Positions 1 to 7,848 are shown, counted from the stretch's first letter. The stretch: DNA of 10,597 nucleotides from Thermaceae bacterium (GCA_026985615.1 JALSQD010000046.1:1-10597), one strand, 5' to 3'. Made by a program: numbers and translations. The notes: generated by a model from the sequence alone, not told the origin.

Positions 1-67
1 ACCCGCCCCAGACCTGATCCGGGAGTCTATGCCGTGCCCAAAACCCAAAGTTACGCCGCAAGGCAAT

Positions 68-117
68 GCTCCCTCCCCTGGGGGAGGGGTGGGGTGGGGT
101 GGGGGTTGTGGGCGTTG
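68..117 (+). repeat. G-rich interspersed repeat, copy A (hairpin plus G-tracts)
   Basis: The core begins GCTCCCTCCCCTGGGGG, continues through TGGGG units and ends TTGTGGGCGTTG. Read on the minus strand, 10320-10365 carries nearly the same sequence, with one TGGGG unit fewer and a few substitutions, so the two copies are inverted relative to each other about 10.2 kb apart. Within this copy CCCTCCC (71-77) can pair with GGGAGGG (82-88) around a 4-nt loop. Two intergenic copies in 10 kb suggest a dispersed family (REP- or MITE-like). I see no transposase and no clear target-site duplication. Confidence 0.7.
80..105 (+). other. Predicted G-quadruplex motif
   Basis: Five consecutive G-runs of 5, 4, 4, 4 and 5 bases are separated by single bases (A, T, T, T). 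Runs of four or more G with one-base loops fit the pattern known to form very stable parallel quadruplexes. The first G-run and part of the second can alternatively pair with the C-rich arm at 71-77, so hairpin and quadruplex would compete. No function is shown by the sequence. Confidence 0.7.
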
Positions 118-264
118 TAAGAGCCGGATGTCGGGCACCGATTCGTGGCCGTCGTACACCCCGAAAAATGGCTCGCTCCCACCACTTCCCGGCCACATGC
201 TCGAGGGAAAACCTACGCCCCCTCGCGGCGCCTAGTGCAACCGTGTTAGGTCGGCCCAAAGCTG

Positions 265-290
265 GCGGCCGGCTGCTTGCAGCCGGCCGC
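265..290 (-). terminator. Hairpin terminator of the minus-strand cluster
   Basis: A perfect inverted repeat with 12-bp arms (265-276 and 279-290) and a 2-nt centre, almost all G/C, starts 27 nt after the stop codon of the 3-hydroxybutyryl-CoA dehydrogenase gene. On the minus strand it is followed by CAGCTTTGGG, so the U-tract is short and poor. Read on the plus strand the apex is G(CTTG)C, the known extra-stable tetraloop. Position and stem strength support a 3'-end or terminator role; the weak U-tract means it could instead be an RNA-stabilising 3' hairpin. Confidence 0.6.
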
Positions 291-316
291 TTCCACAAAC
301 CACTTGCCACGAGCTA

Positions 317-1189
<873 letters not shown>

Positions 1190-1202
1190 AACGCCTCCTT
1201 CT

Positions 1203-2819
1203 CTAGCCGAATAGCGGCGACTCGATGCCCGCAGCCTCCGCCTTGGTGTACAGACCGTACTCGATGCCGTCGAAAAGGGCCTGCCACGTGGCCTGGATCA
1301 GGTCACGGCTGATGCCAATGGTGCTCCAGTTGCGCTCGCCGTCGGTAAAGGTCACCGTCACCCGCGCCCGCAGCTCCTGCTTGCCGCGCGGGTAGAAGGT
1401 GCGTACCCGCACCGCCGCCAGCTTGATGCCGCAGACGTAGTCCTCCAGCGGGCCAAGCTGGCCGCGCACCTCGCGCAACGCACCCAACAGCACTTCGAAA
1501 AGCGTCATCACCGGACCGGTACCCTCAGCAGCCACGTACTCGTCCTGCGAGCCCAGCTGAATACGGAGGCTCGCCTCGACCACGGGCTGGTTCTTACCCC
1601 GGATCACCTCGAACAGCCGCAAGCGCTCGACGTTCATCGAGGGGTGGAAGCGGCCAGTGAGCTTGCCTAGCACGAGCTCGAGGCTGGCCTCGGCGTCCTC
1701 GTAGGTATAGCCCGCCTCCTCGAGCTTGAGCAGCTCCTCGCGGATGCGCTGGTTGGCCGCCGAGTCCTCGCTCAGGTCTACCCCGAAGCGCTGGGCCAGC
1801 GACTCGAGGTAACTGGCGCGGGCGATGCCCGGCAAAAGCAGGCGCCGCTCGTTGCCCACCGCCTCGGGCGGGATGGGCTCGTAGGTCTCTGGGTCACTGA
1901 GCACCGCCGCGATGTGCGAGTGGGTGCGGTGGGCGAAGACCTTGTAGCCGACGAAGGGGTGGTAGTCGAGGTCGCCCACGCCGATCTTATTGACAATCGC
2001 TCGGGTGACCGGCGTCAGGTTCTTGAGCGCCTCGCCAGAGATGACGTCGATGCCCATCTTGAGCTTGAGGATGGGCAGCAGGGTGGAGAGGTCGGTCATA
2101 CCCGTGCGCGCGCCATAGCCGCCGATCGTCCCCTGCACGTGCTCCGCGCCCGCCTCCACGGCCACGATGGCGTTGGCCACCGCAAGGCCCATGTCGTTGT
2201 GGCCGTGGAAACCCACCACCACGTCCGGATGGGCCTCCTTGACCGAGCGCACGCCCTTGGCGACCTCACTCATCAGCGAGGCCCCCACGGAGTCGCCTAG
2301 CACCACGATGTCGGCGCCGGCTTCCACCGCCGCGGCCACCACCTCCAGCGAGTAACCGCGGTCGTGCCGGCAACCGTCGTAAAAATGCTCGGCGGTAAAG
2401 ATGACTTCCTTGCCCAGGCCCTTGAGGTAGGCGATGGTTTCGCGCACCATCGCCAGGTTCTCCGCGAGCGTGGTCCGAAGCACCTTTTCCACGTGCAGGC
2501 TCCAGGCCTTGCCGTAGATGTGCACCACCTCGGTGTCGGCCTTGAGCACCGCCTTGAGGTTGGGGTCGCGTTCCGGGTCGGTTTCGGGGCGGCGCGTGGA
2601 GCCGAAGACCACCAGCTTGCCCTTGAGGTCGAGCTCGCGCGCGCGCTCAAAAACCTCTAGGTCCTCGGGCCACTGGTAGGGCCAGCCCGCCTCGAGGTAG
2701 GGAATCTCCAGGCGGTCGAGGAGTTGGAGGATCTCGATCTTGTCCTCCGGGGTAAAGCTTACCCCTTCGGAAAGCGCGCCGTCGCGGAGCAGCGTATCCA
2801 GAATGGTGACCCGTCCCAT
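1203..2819 (-). CDS. cimA: Citramalate synthase-like DRE-TIM enzyme, divergent active site
   Basis: At 538 aa this matches the long CimA family (TIGR00977 type), which condenses acetyl-CoA with pyruvate to (R)-citramalate, a route to 2-oxobutyrate and isoleucine. The TIM barrel covers about residues 4-270. DTLLRDG (8-14) supplies catalytic Arg12 and metal ligand Asp13, FTAEHFYDG (141-149) supplies Glu144, and HGHND (205-209) supplies two metal His. IYGKAWSLHV (101-110) is a CimA hallmark. The C-terminal LeuA-type dimerisation/regulatory domain is at about 410-525. Several normally constant loops differ: DTT is DTL, LCDTNGG is LGDSVGA (174-180), HAHND is HGHND, and GERCGN is GARTGM (236-241), so the Asn counted as a metal ligand in E. 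coli LeuA is Met241. The fold and family are secure; citramalate activity is not. The ATG is the only usable start, since TAA lies in frame 9 nt upstream. It begins 4 bp after the transporter stop, so translation is probably coupled. Confidence 0.8.
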   Translation of the reverse strand: MGRVTILDTLLRDGALSEGVSFTPEDKIEILQLLDRLEIPYLEAGWPYQWPEDLEVFERARELDLKGKLVVFGSTRRPETDPERDPNLKAVLKADTEVVHIYGKAWSLHVEKVLRTTLAENLAMVRETIAYLKGLGKEVIFTAEHFYDGCRHDRGYSLEVVAAAVEAGADIVVLGDSVGASLMSEVAKGVRSVKEAHPDVVVGFHGHNDMGLAVANAIVAVEAGAEHVQGTIGGYGARTGMTDLSTLLPILKLKMGIDVISGEALKNLTPVTRAIVNKIGVGDLDYHPFVGYKVFAHRTHSHIAAVLSDPETYEPIPPEAVGNERRLLLPGIARASYLESLAQRFGVDLSEDSAANQRIREELLKLEEAGYTYEDAEASLELVLGKLTGRFHPSMNVERLRLFEVIRGKNQPVVEASLRIQLGSQDEYVAAEGTGPVMTLFEVLLGALREVRGQLGPLEDYVCGIKLAAVRVRTFYPRGKQELRARVTVTFTDGERNWSTIGISRDLIQATWQALFDGIEYGLYTKAEAAGIESPLFG

Positions 2820-2823
2820 GACC

Positions 2824-3708
2824 TCAGCTTATACCGCCGGGCGCGGGCGCGCGCCCCCAAAGGTTGGTCACCAGCACGCCCAGGACCGCCAGGCCACCGC
2901 CTGCGAGCGAGAGGGCCGAGGGCCACTCTCCCAGCCAAAGCCAGGCGATCAGGATGGCCAGCGCGGGCGAGAGGTAGAGGAAGCTCGTGACCCGCGAGGC
3001 CGGCAGCCGACTCAGGGCGTAGGTCCACAGCACGTAGGCAAGCGCCGCCGGCCCCACGCCCAGGTAGACCACGCTCCAGGTGGCTGCGGCCGGCGCAGCG
3101 GCCACCGCCTCGGGCAAGCCGGGCCAGAAGGGCAGCATCCACAGCGTCCCCGCCCAGAGGGTGTAGGCGGTCACCCCGAGTGGGGTGTAGCGGCGGTGGA
3201 GCGGCTTTTGGAAGACGAAGTAGAGGCTGGTCGAAAAGGCGGCCACCACGATCCAGAACGCCCCGGGGTCGAAGCGCAACCCCTCGCCCTCCCCCAGCGC
3301 GATCAGCGCCACCCCGGCGAACCCGAGCGCGATCCCCGCCCAGCCCCACGCGCTCAGCCGCTCACCCAGGAAAATCACCGCCAGCATGGCCGTGAAGATG
3401 GGCCCCGAGGCGATGAGCAGGCTCGCCGAACCGGCGCTCACGGTGGTTTCGCCGTAGTTGAGGGCTAGGTGGTAGACGGTGATGCCGGAGAATCCCAGCA
3501 CCCCGATGCGGGGCAGATCGGCCGCGCGCGGCAGCCGGATGCGAGCAAGAAGCGCGTAGCCCAGCAGCACCGCCGAGGCCACCAGGAAACGTAACAGGGC
3601 CAGGTGGAAGGGGCCGTACCCCTCGAGCCCCGCGCGGATGCCCGCGAAGGCGGAGGCCCAGAGCAACAGCGCGACGGCGAGGGCGACGGCGACAGCGAAG
3701 GGCATCAC
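2824..3708 (-). CDS. EamA-family (DMT superfamily) transporter
   Basis: This 294-aa, highly hydrophobic inner-membrane protein has the two-repeat EamA architecture and about ten predicted membrane helices. Repeat 1 spans roughly residues 5-137 and repeat 2 roughly 147-283. Each repeat ends with the family signature: GPIFTAMLAVIFLGERLS (102-119) and SPALAILIAWLWLGE (247-261). EamA proteins mostly export amino acids, purines or other small metabolites, but substrate cannot be read from sequence. It sits 4 bp before the CimA-like gene, so efflux of a related amino acid or keto acid is possible but is only inference. GTG (3708) is directly followed by ATG (3705), and either could start translation. 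No good Shine-Dalgarno is present, although a TATGCT hexamer lies 5 nt before the GTG. Confidence 0.88.
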   Translation of the reverse strand: MMPFAVAVALAVALLLWASAFAGIRAGLEGYGPFHLALLRFLVASAVLLGYALLARIRLPRAADLPRIGVLGFSGITVYHLALNYGETTVSAGSASLLIASGPIFTAMLAVIFLGERLSAWGWAGIALGFAGVALIALGEGEGLRFDPGAFWIVVAAFSTSLYFVFQKPLHRRYTPLGVTAYTLWAGTLWMLPFWPGLPEAVAAAPAAATWSVVYLGVGPAALAYVLWTYALSRLPASRVTSFLYLSPALAILIAWLWLGEWPSALSLAGGGLAVLGVLVTNLWGRAPAPGGIS

Positions 3709-3713
3709 CGCCC

Positions 3714-3719
3714 AGCATA
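3714..3719 (-). promoter_or_regulatory. Possible -10 element before the transporter gene
   Basis: TATGCT fits TANNNT and lies 5 nt before the GTG (8 nt before the ATG) of the EamA gene, which lacks a clear ribosome site. The arrangement resembles the two stronger cases at 7849-7854 and 7915-7920. A leaderless internal promoter here would let the transporter, synthase and dehydrogenase be expressed without the peptidase genes. No -35 box is evident, and a single hexamer match can occur by chance. Confidence 0.3.
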
Positions 3720-3736
3720 GCCCGCCGGCGCAAAAA

Positions 3737-4428
3737 CTAGAAGCGGCAGGAAAGGCTAACCGCGAAGGGACTGAACACCGAGAAGACGAGCCGGTCGGTT
3801 ACCCCCGGGATTACCAAGAAGAGGCTGCCCTCGACACCAAGGGTCATGCGGTTGTTGAACACACCGAGCGGCACGTTGATGCCCAGGGGCCCCGCCGGGT
3901 AACACACCGTAGCGATCGCAGACGTATGGAGCGGCGTTTTCCTGGGTGCAGGCAAAGTAGGCGCGCGCCCGCGGCCCCACGTAAGCCCAGCCGATCTCCG
4001 TGGGTACCTCGAAGTAGTAGGTGGCGTCGAGCGCCACCCCGATGGTGCGCACCAAGGTGGTCACCTCGGTATCGGCAAACCCGTCCCCGTCGGTGCCCAC
4101 CCAGTCCCAGGTACTGTAGGCGTTGTAAGCCGCGTCCAGTTAGGTGCCCACCGCGTCCTGCGACCAGGAAACGCGCCCCGCCGCCCCGGTGTAGCCGCCA
4201 TAGAGCACGCCCCACCAGGGCCCGCGGGCAACCTCGAGCCCCAGCCCCCACGGGCCCATGCTCACGTAGGAGCCGTCCCGGTCGGGATGCCCCGCGCGGG
4301 TAGAGGCGGGGTAGGGCCTGGTGCTCATGGCATCGTTATCGTCGTATACGGGCGCGGGCGAAATAGCTCCCGGCGCGCAAACCATCAGCAGCGCCAGGAA
4401 TAAAAAAAATCGGCGTCCAACGCTGCAT
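3737..4428 (-). pseudogene. Broken small exported, possibly outer-membrane, protein gene
   Basis: Joining frames gives one product of about 230 residues. It starts at ATG 4428, behind a good GGGAGG site, and ends at TAG 3737-3739. Three lesions break it. (1) A run of eight T (coding strand, 4402-4409) leaves the start out of frame; with seven T the N-terminus reads MQRWTPIFLFLALLMV, a clear signal peptide. (2) An in-frame TAA lies at 4140-4142. (3) A shift at the GTGTGT tract (3901-3907) is repaired by adding one GT, giving CDRYGVCYPAGPLG. The body is rich in Gly, aromatic and alternating hydrophobic residues (for example VALDATYYFEV and GVEGSLFLV). It ends SLSCRF with a terminal Phe, as many outer-membrane beta-barrels do. 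I do not recognise the family. Neighbours on both sides are intact, which argues for real decay over poor sequence, though assembly error is not excluded. Confidence 0.65.
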
Positions 4429-4436
4429 GTCCTTGG

Positions 4437-4442
4437 CCTCCC
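4437..4442 (-). promoter_or_regulatory. Ribosome binding site fixing the pseudogene start
   Basis: GGGAGG lies 8 nt before ATG 4428, in the 30-bp gap after the CAP-protein stop. This well-placed site identifies the original start codon. It shows that the poly-T frameshift falls inside the coding sequence and not in a leader. Confidence 0.6.
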
Positions 4443-4458
4443 TCTCCGAAGCCCGCGG

Positions 4459-5394
4459 CTAGGGGCCGAGGGGAATTCGGTGGGTATATTCCATTTTATC
4501 ACCGTTGGCCACGCCAACCCAGACCAGGCCCCAGGCCGCCGGAACCTCGATCACCGCGTCTCCCTGGACGCGCTCGAAGGGTTCAGGCGGGTCGCCGTAA
4601 GCCAGAACGTATTCGCCCGGAGGCAGGCTCAGCTGCAGGCGCACACTGGGCTCAAGCGCCTCCTCGTAACGGGCCTTCCAGGTGATCTTGGGGTTGTCGC
4701 ACGTCACCTCGGGCAAGACGAAACGGCACGCCAGCACGTATACCGACTCACGCCACAGGCCGAGGCTCACCTCGCTACCCGGCCGCACCTCGAGCGTTCC
4801 CTGCCAGCGCGGCGGCTGTAGTGCCTCGCGGAAAACGCCGTCCACGAAGACGCCCACGGTGGCGCGACTCGCGCCCTCGTAGCGCAACCGCCCCACGCGG
4901 TCCTGGGTGGGCGTGGCCCAGTACCAGAGCTGGAAGGGGCGCCCCAGGAAGTTCTGCACCACGGCGATGCGTTCGCCCACCTGAACAAAGGCGATGCCCA
5001 CGTGGGTGAAGTCGGGGAAGAGCAGGTTCTTGCGGTGCGGCGGGCTGGCGAGCCAGTCTTCGACCACGCGCGCCGCCGCCTCCTCAGGAGGAACACCCGC
5101 ATAGTAGGCCAGGTTCTCTCCTACCACGACCTCGAGCACGCCCGCGGCCCACATTCGTTCGGCTGGTCCCAGCCCCTCGGGCGTCACGTGGTCGAAGTAG
5201 CCGCGCTCGAGCATGTCGAGCGCGTGCCCCCGGGCCGCGCGGTAGGCGGCGTCGTCCCAGGCGAGCTCGGAAAGCCCCGCCGCCCTGCGGGCCTCGTTGG
5301 TTAGCCGCCAAACCTCGCGCTCCAGGGGCGTCTGGGCGAAGACCGCGAACCCCAGCAGCACCAGCAACCAGGCGAGGAAGCTACGTTTCGTCAT
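4459..5394 (-). CDS. Secreted CAP-domain (SCP/PR1, YkwD-like) protein
   Basis: This 311-aa protein has an N-terminal signal peptide: a positively charged start, a hydrophobic core at about residues 7-19, and a likely cut after AVFA20. It is therefore exported. Residues about 23-150 form a bacterial CAP domain with GHALDM (His57), FDHVTPEG (67-74), GENL (92-95), W114 followed by SPPHRKNLL (117-125), and HVGIAF (His131). His57, Glu93 and His131 match the cavity positions of the family. Bacterial CAP proteins are linked to cell envelope or spore functions, but their biochemical activity is mostly unknown. The remaining ~150 residues look beta-rich, match nothing I recognise, and contain two Cys (223, 232) that could form a disulfide. 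The ATG overlaps the end of the M16 peptidase gene by 14 bp with only a weak ribosome site, which points to coupled translation. Confidence 0.85.
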   Translation of the reverse strand: MTKRSFLAWLLVLLGFAVFAQTPLEREVWRLTNEARRAAGLSELAWDDAAYRAARGHALDMLERGYFDHVTPEGLGPAERMWAAGVLEVVVGENLAYYAGVPPEEAAARVVEDWLASPPHRKNLLFPDFTHVGIAFVQVGERIAVVQNFLGRPFQLWYWATPTQDRVGRLRYEGASRATVGVFVDGVFREALQPPRWQGTLEVRPGSEVSLGLWRESVYVLACRFVLPEVTCDNPKITWKARYEEALEPSVRLQLSLPPGEYVLAYGDPPEPFERVQGDAVIEVPAAWGLVWVGVANGDKMEYTHRIPLGP

Positions 5395-6619
5395 GGCCGG
5401 GCACCAGGCGGAACTCGAGCGCGCGCCCGAACGGACGGCGCTCGAGCAGTTCGGCGAGGTGGTAAGTCTCCAGGTGCATCACCCAGCGCCGCACCGCGTC
5501 GAGCGGCTCGTAGCGGCCGGTGTAGACGAAGTTGACCCCCAAGTAGAAGAGCCGGCTGAGCGAGGTCTCCCCTGCGAAGACGAGCGAGGTGGCGGTCTTG
5601 AGCTTGGCGCGCTCAAGCTCCTCTTCGCTCACCCCGCCGCGCTCGAGCTGGGTCAGCTCCTCGCGCACCGCCGCGGCCACTTCCTCCTCGCGCTCGGGGT
5701 CGCACTGGGTGTAGACGAAGTACACCCCCAGCTCCTCGAACTCGTGGTGGAAGGCGGTGGCCGTCTCCGCCAAACCGGTGTCGGTGAGTCGCCAGAAGAG
5801 CCGGCCGTTGTCGGGGTCGCCCAGCACCTCAGCCAGCACCCGGGCGGCGTAGCGCTCCTCGCTGCGCGCCGACACGCCGGGCGCCATGAAAGCGGTGTAG
5901 ACCTGGGAGGCACGGTCGAAGAACTCGCGCAGCGCCTTGGGCTGGGGTTCGAAGGGCGGGTGGTTGCGCGGGGCCTGCCCCCGGGGCCAGTCGGTGGTCA
6001 GGCGCTCGACCAGCGTCAGCATCTCCTCCCAGTCGAGGTTGCCCGCGAAGGCCAGCATCATGTTGCCCGGCACGTAGCGGCGGGCGTGGTAGTTGACCAT
6101 CTGCTCGCGCCGCATCGCCGCGATGCTCTCCGGCGTCCCCAGCACCGGCTTGGCCAACGGGTGGCGGCCAAAGTAGGCGGCCTGGGCGCGCTCATAGAGG
6201 ACGAAGTTGGGCCGGTCCTGGTAGAGGGCGATCTCCTCAAGGATGACCTTGCGCTCGGTCTCGAAGTCCTCCTCGCGCAACGCCGGGTGCATCATGTCGG
6301 TAAAGAGGTCGAGCAGCCGCGGGGCGAACTCGGGCAGCACCGCGCCGTAGAAGACGGTCATCTCCTCGTTGGTAAAGGCGTTGTATTTCGCCCCCATTTC
6401 GTCGAACTCGCGGTTGACGTCCCAGGCGGTGCGACGCTCAGTGCCCTTGAAGACCATGTGCTCGAGGAAGTGACTCAGCCCCTCCTCCCCCACCAGCTCG
6501 TCGCGGCTGCCAGTACGCACGAAGTAGCCCATGGCCACGCTCTTGGCCTCGGGGTTGATCTCGGCGATCACGCGCAGGCCGTTGGGGAGTGTGGTTTCCT
6601 TGAACTGCAACACGCTCAC
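5381..6619 (-). CDS. M16B zinc peptidase, catalytic subunit
   Basis: This 412-aa protein has the two-domain M16 fold of the bacterial processing-peptidase type. The inverted zinc motif HFLEH (50-54) gives ligands His50 and His54 and catalytic Glu53. ERKVILEEI (122-130) supplies the downstream Glu, probably Glu129, 75 residues after His54 as expected. The N-terminal LPNGLRVIAE is typical. In the C-terminal domain the usual REKRGLxY segment is replaced (RLFWRLTDTGLAET, 273-286, with Thr at the Tyr position), so this subunit lacks the R/Y feature that its partner retains. There is no signal peptide, so it is probably cytoplasmic. The GTG start overlaps the upstream partner's TGA as GTGA, with a GAGGGG stretch ahead, which is strong evidence for coupled translation. 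The substrate is unknown. The pair recalls TTHA1264/TTHA1265 of T. thermophilus, from memory. Confidence 0.92.
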   Translation of the reverse strand: MSVLQFKETTLPNGLRVIAEINPEAKSVAMGYFVRTGSRDELVGEEGLSHFLEHMVFKGTERRTAWDVNREFDEMGAKYNAFTNEEMTVFYGAVLPEFAPRLLDLFTDMMHPALREEDFETERKVILEEIALYQDRPNFVLYERAQAAYFGRHPLAKPVLGTPESIAAMRREQMVNYHARRYVPGNMMLAFAGNLDWEEMLTLVERLTTDWPRGQAPRNHPPFEPQPKALREFFDRASQVYTAFMAPGVSARSEERYAARVLAEVLGDPDNGRLFWRLTDTGLAETATAFHHEFEELGVYFVYTQCDPEREEEVAAAVREELTQLERGGVSEEELERAKLKTATSLVFAGETSLSRLFYLGVNFVYTGRYEPLDAVRRWVMHLETYHLAELLERRPFGRALEFRLVPGHDET

Positions 6620-7842
6620 GCACCCACCCCCTCGGGGCCCAGGGTGCCAATCCAGGGGTTCTCGTAGGGGTGGCGGCTCAGGAAGGCGTTGATGCGCTCG
6701 AGCGTCACGTCCATTACCTCGGCCTCCACCTCTTCGAGGCTGCGCGGCCGGCCCAACACGAAGACGTCGCGGGCGAGCGCGGCTGCGCGCGCCTGGCTCG
6801 ACTCGCCAGCGAGCACGAGGTCCGCGCGCAGGCCCACCTTAGCCCGGTCCAGCTCCTCGCGCGCCACCCCCTCACGCAGCCGGGCGATTTCGGCCGCGAG
6901 CACCTCGAGCGTTTCGCGCGCCCGCTCGGGCATCGTGCCCGCGTAGGCGATCAGGTAGCCCAGCCCCTTCACCGAGCCCGGCGAGGCGCTCACCGCGTAG
7001 ACCAGTCCGCGCTTTTCGCGCACCTCGGTGAAGAGGCGGCTGCTCATGCCTCCCGAGAGCACCGCCGCGGCCAGCCGGGCGGCGTAGAAGTCGTAGTCGC
7101 CCGGGGGCACGTCGCGGTAAAAGAGGCCGATCTGCACCTGCTCGGTGTCCTGTTCGATGTGAAAGCGGTGGGGCTCGCTCAGGCGCGGCTCCACCGGCTC
7201 GGCGGTCGCACCCTCCCACGAGCCCAGGTGCTTGCGCGCGATGCGAAACACCTCGCCCGGCTCCACGTCGCCGGCCACGGCCAGCACCGCGCCCCGGGGG
7301 CCGTAACGGCGGGAAAACTCCTCGCGCAACGCCGCCGCGGTCATGCGCTCGAGCGCTTCGCGCTCGCCCTCCACCGGCTGCCCGTGGGGGCTGGCGAAGG
7401 CCTCGCGCCGGAGCCGGCCCAGCAGTTTGCGCGGCGGTTGGTCCTCCAGGGCGGCCAGCTCCTGCAGCGCCAGCGCCTTCACCGACGCAAAGGCCGCCTC
7501 GGGCAGCTGGGGGCGGCGCACCAGGTCGGCGTAGAGCTCGAGCACCGCCGAAAAACCCTCGGGAAGCAGCGAGGCCGAGAAGGTGGTGTACTCCACCCCC
7601 GCCCCCGACTGTCGCCGCACCCCCAAAGCGTCGAGGGCGTCGGCAAAGGCGCGGGCGTCGCGCGGCCCGGCGCCCTTCCACAGCCAGGTCTCCAGCATGC
7701 TGGCCGCGCCCAGGCGGTCGGGCGGGTCGTTGACCGCGCCCGCGGGCACGAGCAGGGTAAAGCTCAGCCCTGGGTTCCAGGGCTGCGGCTCGACGACCAC
7801 GGCAAGCCCGTTGTCAAAAATTTCCATGGCAGGCGAATCCAC
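6616..7842 (-). CDS. M16B peptidase-like protein, non-catalytic subunit
   Basis: This is an M16-family homologue of 408 aa if started at GTG 7842. The zinc motif is lost: the HxxEH position reads SMLET (residues 48-52), with both His gone. The C-terminal domain keeps the strong family signature GGMSSRLFTEVREKRGLVY (264-282), including the Arg/Tyr region that completes the active site of heterodimeric M16B enzymes. It is therefore most likely the partner of the next protein, which has the opposite pattern. There is no signal peptide. GTG 7842 sits 6 nt after a perfect TATAAT, suggesting a leaderless message. ATG 7827 (403 aa, starting MEIFDNGLAV) is a fair alternative with a ~15-nt leader but no ribosome site. 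TTG 7866 is unlikely because it lies upstream of the -10. First gene of the minus-strand cluster. Confidence 0.88.
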   Translation of the reverse strand: MDSPAMEIFDNGLAVVVEPQPWNPGLSFTLLVPAGAVNDPPDRLGAASMLETWLWKGAGPRDARAFADALDALGVRRQSGAGVEYTTFSASLLPEGFSAVLELYADLVRRPQLPEAAFASVKALALQELAALEDQPPRKLLGRLRREAFASPHGQPVEGEREALERMTAAALREEFSRRYGPRGAVLAVAGDVEPGEVFRIARKHLGSWEGATAEPVEPRLSEPHRFHIEQDTEQVQIGLFYRDVPPGDYDFYAARLAAAVLSGGMSSRLFTEVREKRGLVYAVSASPGSVKGLGYLIAYAGTMPERARETLEVLAAEIARLREGVAREELDRAKVGLRADLVLAGESSQARAAALARDVFVLGRPRSLEEVEAEVMDVTLERINAFLSRHPYENPWIGTLGPEGVGA

Positions 7843-7848
7843 TCGAAG

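Larger units (their letters stand above)
1..316. other. Non-coding left flank
   Basis: No convincing gene lies in this stretch. The short open frames on the plus strand are low-complexity, Gly/Pro/Arg-rich translations of the G-rich repeat, with no recognisable domain. It holds an interspersed G-rich repeat (68-117) and a perfect 12-bp inverted repeat (265-290) just after the last gene of the minus-strand cluster. The rest (about 120-260) has no structure I recognise. Confidence 0.7.

Noticed and set aside
1..15. Similarity between ACCCGCCCCAGACCT at the left end and ACCCGCCCCGGGACCT at 10557-10572
   Set aside because: About 15 bases of imperfect GC-rich match that does not extend; compatible with chance.
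4140..4517. Separate 125-aa minus-strand gene starting at TTG 4517
   Set aside because: Its first 30 codons overlap the end of the CAP gene out of frame. The ribosome site and ATG at 4428 explain the real start, so it is one segment of the pseudogene.
5297..6667. 456-aa plus-strand open frame opposite the catalytic M16 gene
   Set aside because: Low-complexity His/Glu/Val-rich translation without motifs; the opposite strand encodes an unmistakable M16 peptidase.
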